64,000 bases of DNA from Streptomyces iconiensis (lineage in GTDB: Bacteria; Actinomycetota; Actinomycetes; Streptomycetales; Streptomycetaceae). Position numbers and translations under genes: made by a program. Each line of letters opens with the position of its first letter. Positions within the stretch are counted from its first letter, which is position 1. Shown here one piece after another: positions 18,691 through 28,250 of this stretch. The notes beneath the pieces were generated by a model. It saw only the letters and a program-made list of their open reading frames with translations, was not told the origin of the DNA and ran no database searches. The stretch lies in the NCBI RefSeq assembly GCF_028657195.3, contig NZ_JANCPR020000002.1, positions 186,001 to 250,000 on the forward strand, in the 5' to 3' direction.

Positions 18691-19842
18691 TCAGAGGTTC
18701 GGTGCGTCGGCCCCGGCCGCCGCCGGTTCGGGTGTGCGGGCCGGGCAGCAGCCGACGGGGCACAGGTCGTGGCTGGGCCCGAGCGCGCCGAGTGCGCACC
18801 GCGCGGGCTGCTGGCCCCGCTCCGTGGCGGCGCGTTCCAGCACCAGCTCGCGTACGGCGGCGGCGAAGCGCGGGTCGGAACCGACGGTCGCCGACCGTGC
18901 CACGGGCAGGCCCAGCTCGGACGCCTTGGCGGTGGCTTCGGTGTCCAGGTCGTAGAGGACCTCCATGTGGTCGGAGACGAAGCCGATGGGGACCATCACC
19001 GCTCCCGGTGCGCCCTGCCCGTGCAGGTCCTCCAGGTGGTCGCAGATGTCCGGCTCCAGCCACGGCACCTGGGGCGGGCCGCTGCGCGACTGGTAGACGA
19101 GTTCCCAGGGGTACGCCGTTCCCGTGCGCTCGCGCACCGCCTCGACGATCACGCGGGCCACGTCCAGGTGCTCGGCAACGTAGGCGCCGCCGTCCCCGTG
19201 CGCCTCGACGGGGCCCGAGGTGTCGGCCGCCGCCGTGGGGATGGAGTGGGTGGTGAAGACCAGGTGCGCGCGCTCCCGTACCCCGTCGGGGAGTTCGGCG
19301 AGCGAGGCGAGCACGCCGTCGGTCACGGGCCCGACGAAGCCGGGGTGGTTGAAGTAGTGCCGCAGCTTGTCGACGCGCGGGGGGCGCAGGCCCTCTGCCT
19401 TCAGGGCCGCCAGGGACTCAGCGAGGTTCTCGCGGTACTGGCGGCAGCCCGAGTAGGAGGCGTACGCGCTGGTGGCCAGCACGAGGACGCGGCGGCAGCC
19501 GTCGCGGGTCATCTCACGCAGGGTGTCGGTGAGGTACGGGGCCCAGTTGCGGTTGCCCCAGTAGACGGGCAGGTCGAGCCCGTGGCCTGCGAAGTCCTTG
19601 CGGAGCGCGTCCAGCAGCGCGCGGTTCTGCGCGTTGATGGGGCTGACGCCGCCGAAGAGGAAGTAGTGCTGCCCGACCTCCTCCAGCCGTTCTCGCGGGA
19701 TGCCCCTGCCCTTGGTGACGTTCTCCAGGAACGGAACGACGTCGTCCGGTCCCTCCGGGCCTCCGAAGGAGAGCAGCAGCAACGCGTCGTACGGGGCGTG
19801 GGTGGCGTCCGGCGAAGAGCCGGTCGAGTGCGCATCGGACAT
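18691..19842 (-). CDS. hemH: Coproporphyrin III ferrochelatase
   Basis: A 383-residue ferrochelatase. In actinobacteria this enzyme (also called CpfC) inserts Fe2+ into coproporphyrin III in the coproporphyrin-dependent haem pathway. Visible motifs: [42 protein letters not shown] (catalytic His region) and the [17 protein letters not shown] segment with conserved acidic residues. The C-terminal cysteines (RCALG, LCPVGCC), spaced as in enzymes with a [2Fe-2S] cluster, are present. It diverges from the MFS gene with a 101-bp gap. Confidence 0.95.
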   Translation of the reverse strand: MSDAHSTGSSPDATHAPYDALLLLSFGGPEGPDDVVPFLENVTKGRGIPRERLEEVGQHYFLFGGVSPINAQNRALLDALRKDFAGHGLDLPVYWGNRNWAPYLTDTLREMTRDGCRRVLVLATSAYASYSGCRQYRENLAESLAALKAEGLRPPRVDKLRHYFNHPGFVGPVTDGVLASLAELPDGVRERAHLVFTTHSIPTAAADTSGPVEAHGDGGAYVAEHLDVARVIVEAVRERTGTAYPWELVYQSRSGPPQVPWLEPDICDHLEDLHGQGAPGAVMVPIGFVSDHMEVLYDLDTEATAKASELGLPVARSATVGSDPRFAAAVRELVLERAATERGQQPARCALGALGPSHDLCPVGCCPARTPEPAAAGADAPNL

Positions 19843-19943
19843 GCCTCGATCCTGCCATCCGGCAGTCGGGCGGGACGGCCGCCCTCCCGCCCGTAAGCTG
19901 TACTTCTCCTCCCATTCCTGACCTGATCGGCAAGAGCTCCACT

Positions 19944-21197
19944 TTGGCCAGTCCCTACCGCGCGATCTTCACAGCGCCCGGAAGCAGAACCTTCTCGGCG
20001 GCCGGATTCTTCGGCCGCCTCCCGCTGTCCATGATGGGCATCAGCGTCGTCACGATGATCTCCCAGATCACCGGCCGTTACGGGCTCGCCGGCGCGCTCT
20101 CGGCGACGGTTGCCCTCTCCTCCGCGGCCTTCAGCCCGCAGATATCGCGCCTGGTCGACCGCCACGGGCAACGGCGGGTGATACGCCCCGCGATGCTGAT
20201 CACCGTGGCGGCCGTCGCGGGTCTGGTGGCGTCGGCGCGCGGTGGTGCGCCCGACGCGCTGCTGTTCCTGTTCGCCGTGGGCGCCGGATGCATGCCGAGC
20301 GTGGGATCGATGGTCAGGGCCCGCTGGGCGCACATCCACAGGGACGAACCACGGCTGCTGCACTCGGCGTTCGCCTTCGAGTCGGTCGTGGACGAGTCCT
20401 GCTTCGTCTTCGGTCCGATCCTCGCCATCGGCCTGTCCACCGCCTGGTTCCCCGAGGCCGGGCCCTCTCTGGCCGCCGCCTTCCTGCTCGTCGGGGTGCT
20501 CTGGCTCAGCTCGCAGCGCTCCACCGAGCCGCCGCCGCACCCCCGTGGGCAGCACGGCGGAGGGTCGGCGCTGCGGACGCCGGGCCTCCAGGTGCTGGTT
20601 GCCGCGTTCGCGTTCACCGGCGCGATCTTCGGTTCGATCGACGTGGCGACCGTCGCCTACGCCGAGCAGCAGGGCCACAAGGCGCTGGCCAGCGTGACGC
20701 TCGCCGTCTACGCGCTGGGGTCCGTGCTGGCGGGCGCGGCCTACGGGCTGCTGCGGCCGGCTTCGCCGCCGGCGAAGCGGTGGCTGCTGGGTGTATGTGC
20801 GATGGCCGTGAGTATGATCCCTCTCCAACTGGTGGGGAACCTGCCGTCCCTGGCCGTGGCGCTCTTCATCGCGGGCATGACCATTGCCCCGACGATGGTC
20901 ACCACCATGGCCCTCGTCGAACAGCTCGTCCCGCGCGCCAAGCTGACCGAGGGCATGACGTGGACCAGTACGGGTCTCGCGGTCGGGGTGGCGCTGGGGT
21001 CCTCGGCCGCCGGCTGGGCGGTCGACACCTTCGGCGCCGACCGTGCCTACGGGGTGCCCGCTGCGGCGGGCGCGCTGGCGGCCATGGTGGCGTTCCTCGG
21101 CTACCGCCGGCTGAGCTCTCGGCCGGTGAAGCTGCGAGAGGGGACGGTCGGGAATGAGCGTGCAGTCGACGAGCAGCCGGGGAGCAACGTGGCGTAA
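19944..21197 (+). CDS. MFS transporter
   Basis: A 417-residue protein with about 12 membrane helices in two halves separated by a proline/glycine/histidine-rich loop ([15 protein letters not shown], about residues 192 to 208). The MFS A-like motif appears as [14 protein letters not shown]. It is probably a drug or metabolite exporter; the substrate is not determinable. TTG start at 19944. The C-terminus overlaps the next gene by 44 bp, so the pair is likely co-expressed. Confidence 0.9.
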   Translation: MASPYRAIFTAPGSRTFSAAGFFGRLPLSMMGISVVTMISQITGRYGLAGALSATVALSSAAFSPQISRLVDRHGQRRVIRPAMLITVAAVAGLVASARGGAPDALLFLFAVGAGCMPSVGSMVRARWAHIHRDEPRLLHSAFAFESVVDESCFVFGPILAIGLSTAWFPEAGPSLAAAFLLVGVLWLSSQRSTEPPPHPRGQHGGGSALRTPGLQVLVAAFAFTGAIFGSIDVATVAYAEQQGHKALASVTLAVYALGSVLAGAAYGLLRPASPPAKRWLLGVCAMAVSMIPLQLVGNLPSLAVALFIAGMTIAPTMVTTMALVEQLVPRAKLTEGMTWTSTGLAVGVALGSSAAGWAVDTFGADRAYGVPAAAGALAAMVAFLGYRRLSSRPVKLREGTVGNERAVDEQPGSNVA

Positions 21198-22476
21198 CTG
21201 GGCGGGCAATGTGACCGCCTCGCCCGCGCGGACCGTCTCGCCCTCCTCGACGGACGCCCTCGCCGAGGTGGTGCGCAGGGCGGCGGCCGACGGCCTGAAG
21301 GTGAAGGCCGCGGGCACGGGCCACTCGTTCACGGCCGCCGCCGTCACGGACGGCGTGCTGATACGGCCCGACCGGCTCAGCGGCATCCGCTCCCTCGACC
21401 GCGAGGCCGGCACGGTCACCGTCGCAGCCGGAACGCCCCTGAAGGTCCTGAACGCCGCGCTGGCAGCCGAGGGCCTCTCGCTGACGAACATGGGCGACAT
21501 AGTCGAGCAGACGGCGTCCGGCGCCGTCAGCACCGGCACACACGGCACGGGGCGCGAGTCGGCCTCGGTCGCCGCACAGATCACCGGGCTCGAACTGGTC
21601 CTCGCCGACGGTACGGTGCTGCGCTGCTCGGCCACCGAGAACCCCGAGGTGTTCGCCTCGGCCCGGCTGGGTCTGGGCGCGCTGGGGGTGCTCACCGAAC
21701 TGACCTTCGCTGTCGAGCCGGAGTTCCTGCTGACGGCGCGCGAGGAGCCGATGTCCTTCGCCCAGGTCACCAGCGAGTTCGATCAACTGGTGACCGAGAA
21801 CGAGCACTTCGAGTTCTACTGGTTCCCGCACACCGACGGCTGCAACACCAAGCGCAACAACCGCAGCACGGGCCCTGCCCGGCCCCTCCCCCGCATGCGC
21901 GGGTGGATAGACGACGAGCTGCTGTCCAACGGCGTCTTCCAGGCCGTATGTTCGCTCGGCAAGGCCGTGCCCGCCACGGTGCCAGGCGTCGCCCGCGTCT
22001 CCAGCCGCGCCCTGTCAGCGCGTACGTACACCGACATCCCGCACAAGGTCTTCACCAGCCCGCGCCGGGTGCGCTTCGTGGAGATGGAGTACGCCATACC
22101 GCGCGAGGCGCTCGTCGGGGCGCTGCGCGAGCTGAAGTCCCTGGTCGAACGGTCGGACTTCCGTGTGAGCTTCCCCGTTGAGGTACGTACGGCCCCCGGC
22201 GACGACATCCCGCTCTCCACGGCCGGCGGGCGCGAGACGGCCTACGTGGCGGTCCACATGTACCGGGGCACGCCGCACGAGGCGTACTTCAGCGCTGTCG
22301 AACGGATCATGACGGCGCACGCCGGCCGCCCGCACTGGGGCAAGCTGCACAGCAGGGACGCGGAGTACCTGGCCGGCGTCTATCCGCGCTTCGAGGAGTT
22401 CACGGCGCTGCGCGACCGCCTCGACCCCGACCGCGTCTTCGGCAACTCCTACCTGCGGCGCGTCCTGGGCGACTGA
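21154..22476 (+). CDS. FAD-dependent sugar-lactone/alditol oxidase (VAO family)
   Basis: A 440-residue oxidase. The FAD-binding PCMH domain carries AAGTGHSFTAAAVTDG (the His of GHSF is the usual covalent flavin attachment site), IVEQTASGAVSTGTHGTG and LGALGVLTELTFAVEP. The C-terminal D-arabinono-1,4-lactone oxidase domain has the diagnostic HWGKLH motif, then FGNSYLRRVLG. Family members oxidise aldonolactones or alditols and release H2O2. The substrate here is not resolved; the alditol oxidase of S. coelicolor is the nearest known model. It overlaps the MFS gene by 44 bp. Confidence 0.9.
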   Translation: MSVQSTSSRGATWRNWAGNVTASPARTVSPSSTDALAEVVRRAAADGLKVKAAGTGHSFTAAAVTDGVLIRPDRLSGIRSLDREAGTVTVAAGTPLKVLNAALAAEGLSLTNMGDIVEQTASGAVSTGTHGTGRESASVAAQITGLELVLADGTVLRCSATENPEVFASARLGLGALGVLTELTFAVEPEFLLTAREEPMSFAQVTSEFDQLVTENEHFEFYWFPHTDGCNTKRNNRSTGPARPLPRMRGWIDDELLSNGVFQAVCSLGKAVPATVPGVARVSSRALSARTYTDIPHKVFTSPRRVRFVEMEYAIPREALVGALRELKSLVERSDFRVSFPVEVRTAPGDDIPLSTAGGRETAYVAVHMYRGTPHEAYFSAVERIMTAHAGRPHWGKLHSRDAEYLAGVYPRFEEFTALRDRLDPDRVFGNSYLRRVLGD

Positions 22477-22517
22477 GCGGCCCGGCAAGACGCCCCCGTT
22501 CACGCCGCCGCACGCGA

Positions 22518-22553
22518 AAGGGCCGGGCACACCCGCTGGTGTGCCCGGCCCTT
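22518..22553. terminator. Bidirectional terminator
   Basis: A perfect 16-bp stem (AAGGGCCGGGCACACC with its complement) with loop CGCT lies between two convergent genes, 41 nt after the oxidase stop and 19 nt after the stop of the membrane protein gene. Confidence 0.85.
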
Positions 22554-22572
22554 CGTCAGCGGTGCGAGGGCT

Positions 22573-23844
22573 TCACTCCTGGGTGGGCCCGTTCTGCTGC
22601 CGCTGCGGGAACTGCCCGCCCTCTCCCGTACCGCTGTGGTCCTGGCCGGTGCCCGAGCCGCTGTCGGTGCCGTCCTGCTGGTCGCCGGAACCGCTGGAGT
22701 CGCCGGGCTTCCCGGTCTCGTCCGGGTCGCCGGTCCCGCCGGGCCGCTGCGGAGTGCTCTGTTCCGGAGTGGGAGTGGAGCCCTCCTTGTCGCCCGAGCC
22801 GGAGTCGGTGTTCCCCTTGCCGCCGTGCTCACCCGGTGTGGCCCCGGGATCGGGCGACTGCCCGTCCGAACCGTCGTGGCCGCCGGTGGAGCCGTCGTCG
22901 CCGTCCTGCGACTGCCCCGGGTCCGGGGTAGCGGGAGGCGCGTCGGGGCTGTCGCCGGAAGAGCCGCCTCCGGGCCGGAACACATCGCTGATGGAGGTGC
23001 CCTTGCCGCCGGAGACGTTGTGTCCCGAGATCGCCTCGTACAGCGTGACGCCGCCGATCGCGATCACGAACACGACGAGGGCGGGCAGCAGCGTCCGCTT
23101 CCAGCCACGCCAGCGGGTGCCGTGCACCGTGGCATGGGTGAACTCGTCGCTCCCGGGGAGCTTGTCCTCGGGCACCTGCGTGCCACCGGGGCCGTCCACG
23201 GTGCCCAGCAGTCGGGTCGCGTCGGCCGCCTCGCCTGCGCTGCCGTGCCCGCCCTCGGCGCCCCTGGCACCCGGCAGCATCCTGGTCACCATCGAGGTGT
23301 CCAGCATCTGCACCTGGTCAGGGGCTCGCTCGCCTTCGGTCCTGCGCGCCTCGTCCTCGCCGCCGCCTTCCCTGTCCTCCTCGCGGAAGGCGGGGTCCCC
23401 CTCGCGCGGAGCGGTGGGGATCAGCCGGGTCGCCTGGGTGTGCCCTGCCGGCTCGGCGCCGGGGACCTGCCCCGTACCGCGCATCGCCTGGGTGGCGTCG
23501 AGACCGGAGTCGTCCTTCCAGCCGGCGGCGGGATCCCGCAGGGGGAGCTGCCGCGTGCGCGTCTTCGGCGGAACGGCGACTTCCTTGATCTGCTCGCCGG
23601 TCCTGCGGAAGAAGTGCTGGAAGATCGGACCGCCGCTGGTGGCGACGAGGCTGACCACACCGGCGCCGAGAAATGTCCCGTACACGTTCAGCTGGCCGGC
23701 CAGGAACGCGGCGATGACGGCGGCGACGGCACTGCCCATCACCTGCGCAAAGCTCAGATCAAGTCTCTTGGTCCTGCCCTCTCCACCGCTCCCACCCTTG
23801 TCGTCGTTCCGCTCTTCCTGGCCGGTTATGTCGTTCTTACCCAT
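22573..23844 (-). CDS. Membrane protein with long Gly/Ser/Asp-rich extracytoplasmic tail
   Basis: 423 residues, unrecognised. A cytosolic charged N-terminus is followed by a hydrophobic region (about residues 33 to 70, LDLSFAQVMGSAVAAVIAAFLAGQL onward), a long hydrophilic segment with repeated ATRLL/ATQAM/TRM-type elements (DATQAMRG, QATRLIP, TRMLPG, DATRLLG), a second membrane helix (about 264 to 282, LLPALVVFVIAIGGVTL), and about 140 disordered residues rich in G, S, D, P, Q. The recurring A-T-R/Q-x-L elements may be phosphorylation or interaction sites. It is divergent from the sepH region. Confidence 0.85.
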   Translation of the reverse strand: MGKNDITGQEERNDDKGGSGGEGRTKRLDLSFAQVMGSAVAAVIAAFLAGQLNVYGTFLGAGVVSLVATSGGPIFQHFFRRTGEQIKEVAVPPKTRTRQLPLRDPAAGWKDDSGLDATQAMRGTGQVPGAEPAGHTQATRLIPTAPREGDPAFREEDREGGGEDEARRTEGERAPDQVQMLDTSMVTRMLPGARGAEGGHGSAGEAADATRLLGTVDGPGGTQVPEDKLPGSDEFTHATVHGTRWRGWKRTLLPALVVFVIAIGGVTLYEAISGHNVSGGKGTSISDVFRPGGGSSGDSPDAPPATPDPGQSQDGDDGSTGGHDGSDGQSPDPGATPGEHGGKGNTDSGSGDKEGSTPTPEQSTPQRPGGTGDPDETGKPGDSSGSGDQQDGTDSGSGTGQDHSGTGEGGQFPQRQQNGPTQE

Positions 23845-24303
23845 CTACCGCCCTCGATCGCACACTCCAACCACTGTGCACGACTAAGGGACTTTTATGC
23901 GAAGCCAATAGTTCCGCTTCGGGTGGTTCTGTGAGGCTTGCCACCTGCCCCAACCAGGCCAAATGGACAAGTGGTGCGTCAACTCCCTTACGCTGGAGCA
24001 ACTTCGGTAGCGCGGCGGTCCACCCGGGTGGCACTAATGGAGTAGTGTGACGAGCCCTGGTCTCGGCTCTGACCCGGCGCAGGCTGCCCACGGCGATCAT
24101 CCTGGTCACCGTGCGTTGTGAGGAGGTAACCGTGCCATGTCGGTGGTTCTGAGCAGTTCGGTATGTTGTGCTCGTCGCGCACACTGCCTCGGATCCCCGA
24201 GCAAGTCGGCAAGGTTGTGGCAGGCTGCACCCGGGCAGGCCACACTCGTCTAGCGGGAGCAGCGACGCACGTGACGTCGGCAGGCACCACCCGGGAGGTC
24301 CCC
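23845..24303. other. Intergenic region upstream of sepH
   Basis: 459 bp between the divergent membrane-protein gene and sepH. A strong AGGAGG at 24121 precedes a possible 38-codon ORF reported separately. Nothing else is recognised. Confidence 0.5.
24137..24253 (+). CDS. Possible 38-residue leader ORF before sepH
   Basis: ATG at 24137 is 10 nt after a perfect AGGAGG. The frame begins MSVVLSSSVCCARRAHC and ends at TAG 24253, 50 nt before sepH. A GTG at 24132 in another frame gives only six codons. The Cys-rich peptide could be a leader, but codon bias is weak and the call rests mainly on the ribosome-binding site. Confidence 0.3.
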   Translation: MSVVLSSSVCCARRAHCLGSPSKSARLWQAAPGQATLV

Positions 24304-25467
24304 ATGCCCGAACTGCGTGTCGTGGCCGTCAGCAACGACGGCACACGACTGGTGCTCAAAGCTGCCGACAGCACGGAGTACACGCTTCCGATTGATGAGC
24401 GCCTGCGCGCCGCGGTCAGAAACGACCGCGCGCGGCTGGGCCAGATCGAGATCGAGGTCGAGAGCCACCTCAGACCGCGTGACATCCAGGCGCGTATAAG
24501 GTCCGGCGCCTCCGCCGAGGAGGTCGCCTCTCTCGCCGGTATCCCCGTCGACCGTGTACGCCGCTTCGAGGGCCCCGTGCTCGCGGAGCGTGCCTTCATG
24601 GCCGAGCGGGCCCGTAAGACGCCCGTGCGGCGCCCCGGTGAGAACGCGGGACCGCAGCTCGGTGAGGCCGTCAGCGAGCGCTTGCTGCTGCGCGGCGCCG
24701 ACAAGGACTCCACGCACTGGGACTCCTGGCGCAGGGACGACGGCACCTGGGAGGTGCTGCTCGCCTACCGCGTCGCGGCCCAGCCGCACTCGGCGACCTG
24801 GACCTACGACCCGCCGCGCCGTCTGGTGCAGGCGGTGGACGACGAGGCCAGGGCGCTGATCGGCGAGACCGACGACACCCCGGAGCCGAGCTTCCCGTTC
24901 GTGCCGAGGATCGCGCGGCTGCCCCGTGACCGGAGCGAGCGCGCGGAGCGCGGTGAGAGCCGTGGTGAGCGCGAGGGCCGCGGTGAGCGCTCGGGCCGTC
25001 CCGAGCTGGAGCCCGCCGCTTTCTCACCGGCACCGGGTGACGAGGACGACCGGGACCGCGGTGCCGGCGACGGCAGCGAGCCCGACTCGCTCACGAGCCT
25101 GCTGGAGGCGGTACCGAGCTTCCGGGGCGACATGGTCGTACCGGAGCCGCAGGTCCCGTCGGTTCCCTCGGTCCCGTCCGCGCCGGAGCAGCCTGACACC
25201 TCCGGCACGCCCTCCGAGCAGGAGGAGCAGGAGCCCGAGAGCGCGGAGCAGGAAGAGGAGGAGGCGGTCGAACCGCCCGCTCCGGCGGCCAGCGCGGGTT
25301 CGGCGTACGCGGACGTGCTCATGCCGCGTTCGGTGGGCGCGCACAGGGACCGGCTCAAGGGCACCACCGACAGGCAGGCGGAGGCGGACGGCGTACGGCC
25401 GGGACGGCGGGCCGCCGTACCGAGCTGGGACGAGATCGTCTTCGGTACACGCCGAAAGAAGGACTGA
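24304..25467 (+). CDS. sepH: Septation protein SepH
   Basis: A 387-residue cell-division protein. The N-terminal DUF3071 domain (MPELRVVAVSNDGTRLVLKAADSTEYTLPID) includes a helix-turn-helix-like segment (RPRDIQARIRSGASAEEVASLAGIPVDRVRRFEGPVLAERA). SepH in Streptomyces and mycobacteria binds FtsZ and stimulates its assembly; this domain is needed for function. The C-terminal half is disordered and very acidic (EEQEPESAEQEEEEAVE) with a basic end (GTRRKKD). Start ATG at 24304 matches the family N-terminus. It is a monocistronic unit with a strong terminator. Confidence 0.95.
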   Translation: MPELRVVAVSNDGTRLVLKAADSTEYTLPIDERLRAAVRNDRARLGQIEIEVESHLRPRDIQARIRSGASAEEVASLAGIPVDRVRRFEGPVLAERAFMAERARKTPVRRPGENAGPQLGEAVSERLLLRGADKDSTHWDSWRRDDGTWEVLLAYRVAAQPHSATWTYDPPRRLVQAVDDEARALIGETDDTPEPSFPFVPRIARLPRDRSERAERGESRGEREGRGERSGRPELEPAAFSPAPGDEDDRDRGAGDGSEPDSLTSLLEAVPSFRGDMVVPEPQVPSVPSVPSAPEQPDTSGTPSEQEEQEPESAEQEEEEAVEPPAPAASAGSAYADVLMPRSVGAHRDRLKGTTDRQAEADGVRPGRRAAVPSWDEIVFGTRRKKD

Positions 25468-25478
25468 CGTCAACACAG

Positions 25479-25526
25479 CGCAGGCGCCGGACCGTTCCCG
25501 TCCGAAGGAACGGTCCGGCGCCTGCG
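25479..25526 (+). terminator. Terminator of sepH
   Basis: A perfect 20-bp stem starting CGCAGGCGCCGG, with an 8-nt loop, begins 12 nt after the sepH stop codon. Confidence 0.88.
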
Positions 25527-25630
25527 TGTGCGCCTCCGGGGGTCAGGCCGGCGGCTCCCGGGAGCGCCCCCAGGACCCGCCTTCTCCCCCGTTCACGCGG
25601 CGCCTCTCTCCCGCGCCCTCTCCGCCGCCT

Positions 25631-26500
25631 TCAGCCCCGTTCGGGTCCTGTGGCCACAGGGCGTGCGCCGTCGGCCGTCCACTCGCTCCAGGAGCCGACG
25701 TAGAGCGCGGCGTCGATGCCGGCGACGGCGAGCGCGAGGACCTCGTGCGCCGCCGAGACGCCGGAGCCGCAGTAGACGCCGACCTCCGTACCGGGGCCCG
25801 CGCCCAGCGCCTCGAAGCGCTCGGCGAGTGCCTGCCGGCTACGCAGGGTCCCCGCGTCCGTGACGTTCTCCGTCGTCGGTGCCGAGACGGCGCCGGGGAT
25901 GTGGCCGCCCACGGGGTCGATGGGCTCGACCTCGCCCCGGTAGCGCTCGGCCGCGCGTGCGTCCAGCAGGAGGCCGTGCCGCGCGAGGGAGCCGGCGTCG
26001 TCGGCTTCGAGCATCGGCATTCCGCCGGGAGTCGGCCGGAAATCGCCCTCGGGCGGCTCCGGTGTCTCCGTGCTCAGCGGCAGCGCCCCGCCTCCCTCGC
26101 TCTCGCGGTACGCGCTCCACGCGGCGAGACCGCCGTCCAGGACGCGGACATCGGGATGGCCCGCCCAGCGCAGCAGCCACCAGCAGCGTGCCGCGGCCCA
26201 ACCTCCGCCCATGCCACCGCCGTCGTAGACGACGACGGACTTGTCGGCCGAGACGCCGGCGGCGCGCATGGCGGCGCCGAAGACGTCGAGAGGCGGCAGC
26301 GGGTGACGGCCCGTGCCGTTGCCCGCTGGAGCGGCGAGTTCCGTTTCGAGGTCCACATAGACGGCACCCGGCAGATGGCCCGCCTGATACGCGGGCAGTC
26401 CGGGCGGGCCGCCGAGCTGCCAGCGCACGTCGAGCAGTACGGGAGCGGCGCCCTCCGCAAGGTCGCTCGCGAGTTCGGGCACGGAGATGATGGCTGTCAT
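25631..26500 (-). CDS. Thiosulfate/3-mercaptopyruvate sulfurtransferase
   Basis: A 289-residue protein with two rhodanese domains. The C-terminal active loop CGSGVSA has catalytic Cys244; the inactive N-terminal domain includes VLLDVRWQLGG and HLPGAVYVDLETEL. The six-residue loop CGSGV(S/T)A is shared by rhodanese and mercaptopyruvate sulfurtransferases, so the donor is not decided. Start ATG at 26500 was chosen; an ATG three codons upstream is an alternative. The very long open frame upstream of it is a shadow of the VOC gene. Confidence 0.92.
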   Translation of the reverse strand: MTAIISVPELASDLAEGAAPVLLDVRWQLGGPPGLPAYQAGHLPGAVYVDLETELAAPAGNGTGRHPLPPLDVFGAAMRAAGVSADKSVVVYDGGGMGGGWAAARCWWLLRWAGHPDVRVLDGGLAAWSAYRESEGGGALPLSTETPEPPEGDFRPTPGGMPMLEADDAGSLARHGLLLDARAAERYRGEVEPIDPVGGHIPGAVSAPTTENVTDAGTLRSRQALAERFEALGAGPGTEVGVYCGSGVSAAHEVLALAVAGIDAALYVGSWSEWTADGARPVATGPERG

Positions 26501-26707
26501 GGCGCCCATCTTCGCGCGCTGAACGGCTGTTCTCGTGCAGGGGACGGGGATTCTGTTCCCGAAGGAGAGAAAAGCGGCGCGGCCGGGAAGCGCCGCACGA
26601 CAGGTGGTGCGAGCATCTGACTGGCTGCAAGTCACGGACCACGGCAAGGACGCCGGGGCACTTCCACCGCACGACCGCATCGATGATGGTCTCAAGGAGC
26701 GAAGCAG

Positions 26708-27502
26708 ATGACCGGGGCAGAGACTCGGCGACGGCATACGCCCGGGGCGCCCGCATGGGCGAGCCTGATGGCGCATGGGCTGGACGCGAGCAAGGACTTC
26801 TACCACGAGCTGTTCGGCTGGGAGTACCGCGCGGGACCGCAGCAGCTCGGTCCGTACGTACGCGCGGTGGCGCAGGGGCACGAGGTGGCGGGACTGGGCG
26901 AGAAGTCGCCCGGCAGGCAGGTACCCGTTGCCTGGCTCCCGTACATGGCGAGCGCTGACGCCGACGAGACGGCGGGCAGCGTCAGGGAAATCGGGGGAAC
27001 GGTGGCCGTGGGGCCGCTGGACGCGGAGACCGCCGGCCGGATGGCCATCGCGTCCGACACCCAGGGAGCGGTCTTCGGCATCTGGCAGGACGCGCAGTAT
27101 CCGGGCCTGGGGACGGCACCCATGGGGACGGTCGGCGCACCGGTGTGGTTCGAACTGCTCACCCGTGAGACGTCGTCGGTCGTGAAGTTCTACCAGGCGG
27201 TGTTCGGATACGAGGCGGAGACCGTCGAGTCGGTGGACTTCGACTACGTGACGCTCTCCGTCGACGGGGAGCCGATCGCCGGTATCCACGGTGTCGGCGA
27301 CGCGCTGCCCCGCGACAGGGGGCCGCACTGGCGTACGTACTTCGCGGTCGATGACCCCGACTTCATGGTGCGCAAGGTGCGGGAGCTGGGCGGCAGGGTG
27401 GCGCGCGAGCCGCAGGACTCGCCCTATGGGCGGGTGGCGGCGATCACCGACCCGGAGGGCGCGCGGTTCAGCGTGATCCGGCCCGTGAGCGCGGATCGCT
27501 GA
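26708..27502 (+). CDS. VOC family protein with two glyoxalase-like domains
   Basis: 264 residues with two vicinal-oxygen-chelate repeats: PAWASLMAHGLDASKDFYHELFGWEY and APVWFELLTRETSSVVKFYQAVFGYEAE, each ending with a PEGARFSVI or QGAVFGIWQ strand. It resembles CFP-30B/hydroxylase-like actinobacterial VOC proteins of unknown chemistry. It diverges from the sulfurtransferase gene. Its 3' end overlaps the 3' end of tdk by 35 bp, tail to tail. Confidence 0.9.
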   Translation: MTGAETRRRHTPGAPAWASLMAHGLDASKDFYHELFGWEYRAGPQQLGPYVRAVAQGHEVAGLGEKSPGRQVPVAWLPYMASADADETAGSVREIGGTVAVGPLDAETAGRMAIASDTQGAVFGIWQDAQYPGLGTAPMGTVGAPVWFELLTRETSSVVKFYQAVFGYEAETVESVDFDYVTLSVDGEPIAGIHGVGDALPRDRGPHWRTYFAVDDPDFMVRKVRELGGRVAREPQDSPYGRVAAITDPEGARFSVIRPVSADR

Positions 27503-28184
27503 ACCGCCGGCCCGGCGGCGGGGCCGTCGGCTGCGCGGACACATCGACGGGCAGTACGTCCGGCGAGAGCGCGCCGGCGCCCGCTGCCGCCGCGGTGAGG
27601 CGGCGCCTGTGGTGGCGCCTGCACAGCACCTCGTAGCCCATCTCGCCGCTCGGCTCGCCCACATCACCGACGACGACCTGCGCGCCCTCGACGAGCATTC
27701 TGCCGCCGAGGGTACGGGCGTTGTGCGTCGCGCGGGCTCCGCACCAGCACAGCGCCTCGACCTGGAGCGTCTCCGTACGGTCGGCCAGCTCCATGAGCCG
27801 CTGGGAGCCGGGGAAGAGGCGGGTGCGGAAGTCGGTCGCGATGCCGAAGGCGAAGACGTCGATGCCGAGTTCGTCCACGACGCGGGCCAGCTGTTCGACC
27901 TGCTCGGGCGAGAGGAACTGCGCCTCGTCCACGATCAGGTAGTCGGTGCGCCAGCCCGCCGTGAGGTGCTTGACCAGGTGGGCCTGGAAGTTGAGGTCCT
28001 CGGCGACCTCGACGGCCTCGGCGACCAGGCCGAGCCGGGAGGACAGCCGTCCTTCGCCCGCGCGGTCGTCCCGGGTGAAGATCATGCCCTGGAGGCCGCG
28101 CGCCGAGCGGTTGTGCTCGATCTGCAGCGCGAGTGTACTCTTCCCGCAGTCCATGGTTCCGGAGAAGAACACCAGCTCTGGCAT
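27468..28184 (-). CDS. tdk: Thymidine kinase
   Basis: A 238-residue type II thymidine kinase that phosphorylates thymidine to dTMP. Walker A GTMDCGKST, catalytic VDEAQFL, lasso/zinc domain with CWCGARATHNAR and CRRHH as Cys/His ligands, and DRTETLQVEALC. The C-terminal about 35 residues are a low-complexity tail beyond the usual end and overlap the convergent VOC gene. It probably forms its own transcript. Confidence 0.95.
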   Translation of the reverse strand: MPELVFFSGTMDCGKSTLALQIEHNRSARGLQGMIFTRDDRAGEGRLSSRLGLVAEAVEVAEDLNFQAHLVKHLTAGWRTDYLIVDEAQFLSPEQVEQLARVVDELGIDVFAFGIATDFRTRLFPGSQRLMELADRTETLQVEALCWCGARATHNARTLGGRMLVEGAQVVVGDVGEPSGEMGYEVLCRRHHRRRLTAAAAGAGALSPDVLPVDVSAQPTAPPPGRRFSDPRSRAGSR

Positions 28185-28250
28185 GGGGCTTCGGGCCTTT
28201 CTGACGTGTGTGCGCTGTGCCTGCGTGGGGGGTCGGTCGGAGGCGGTCCG

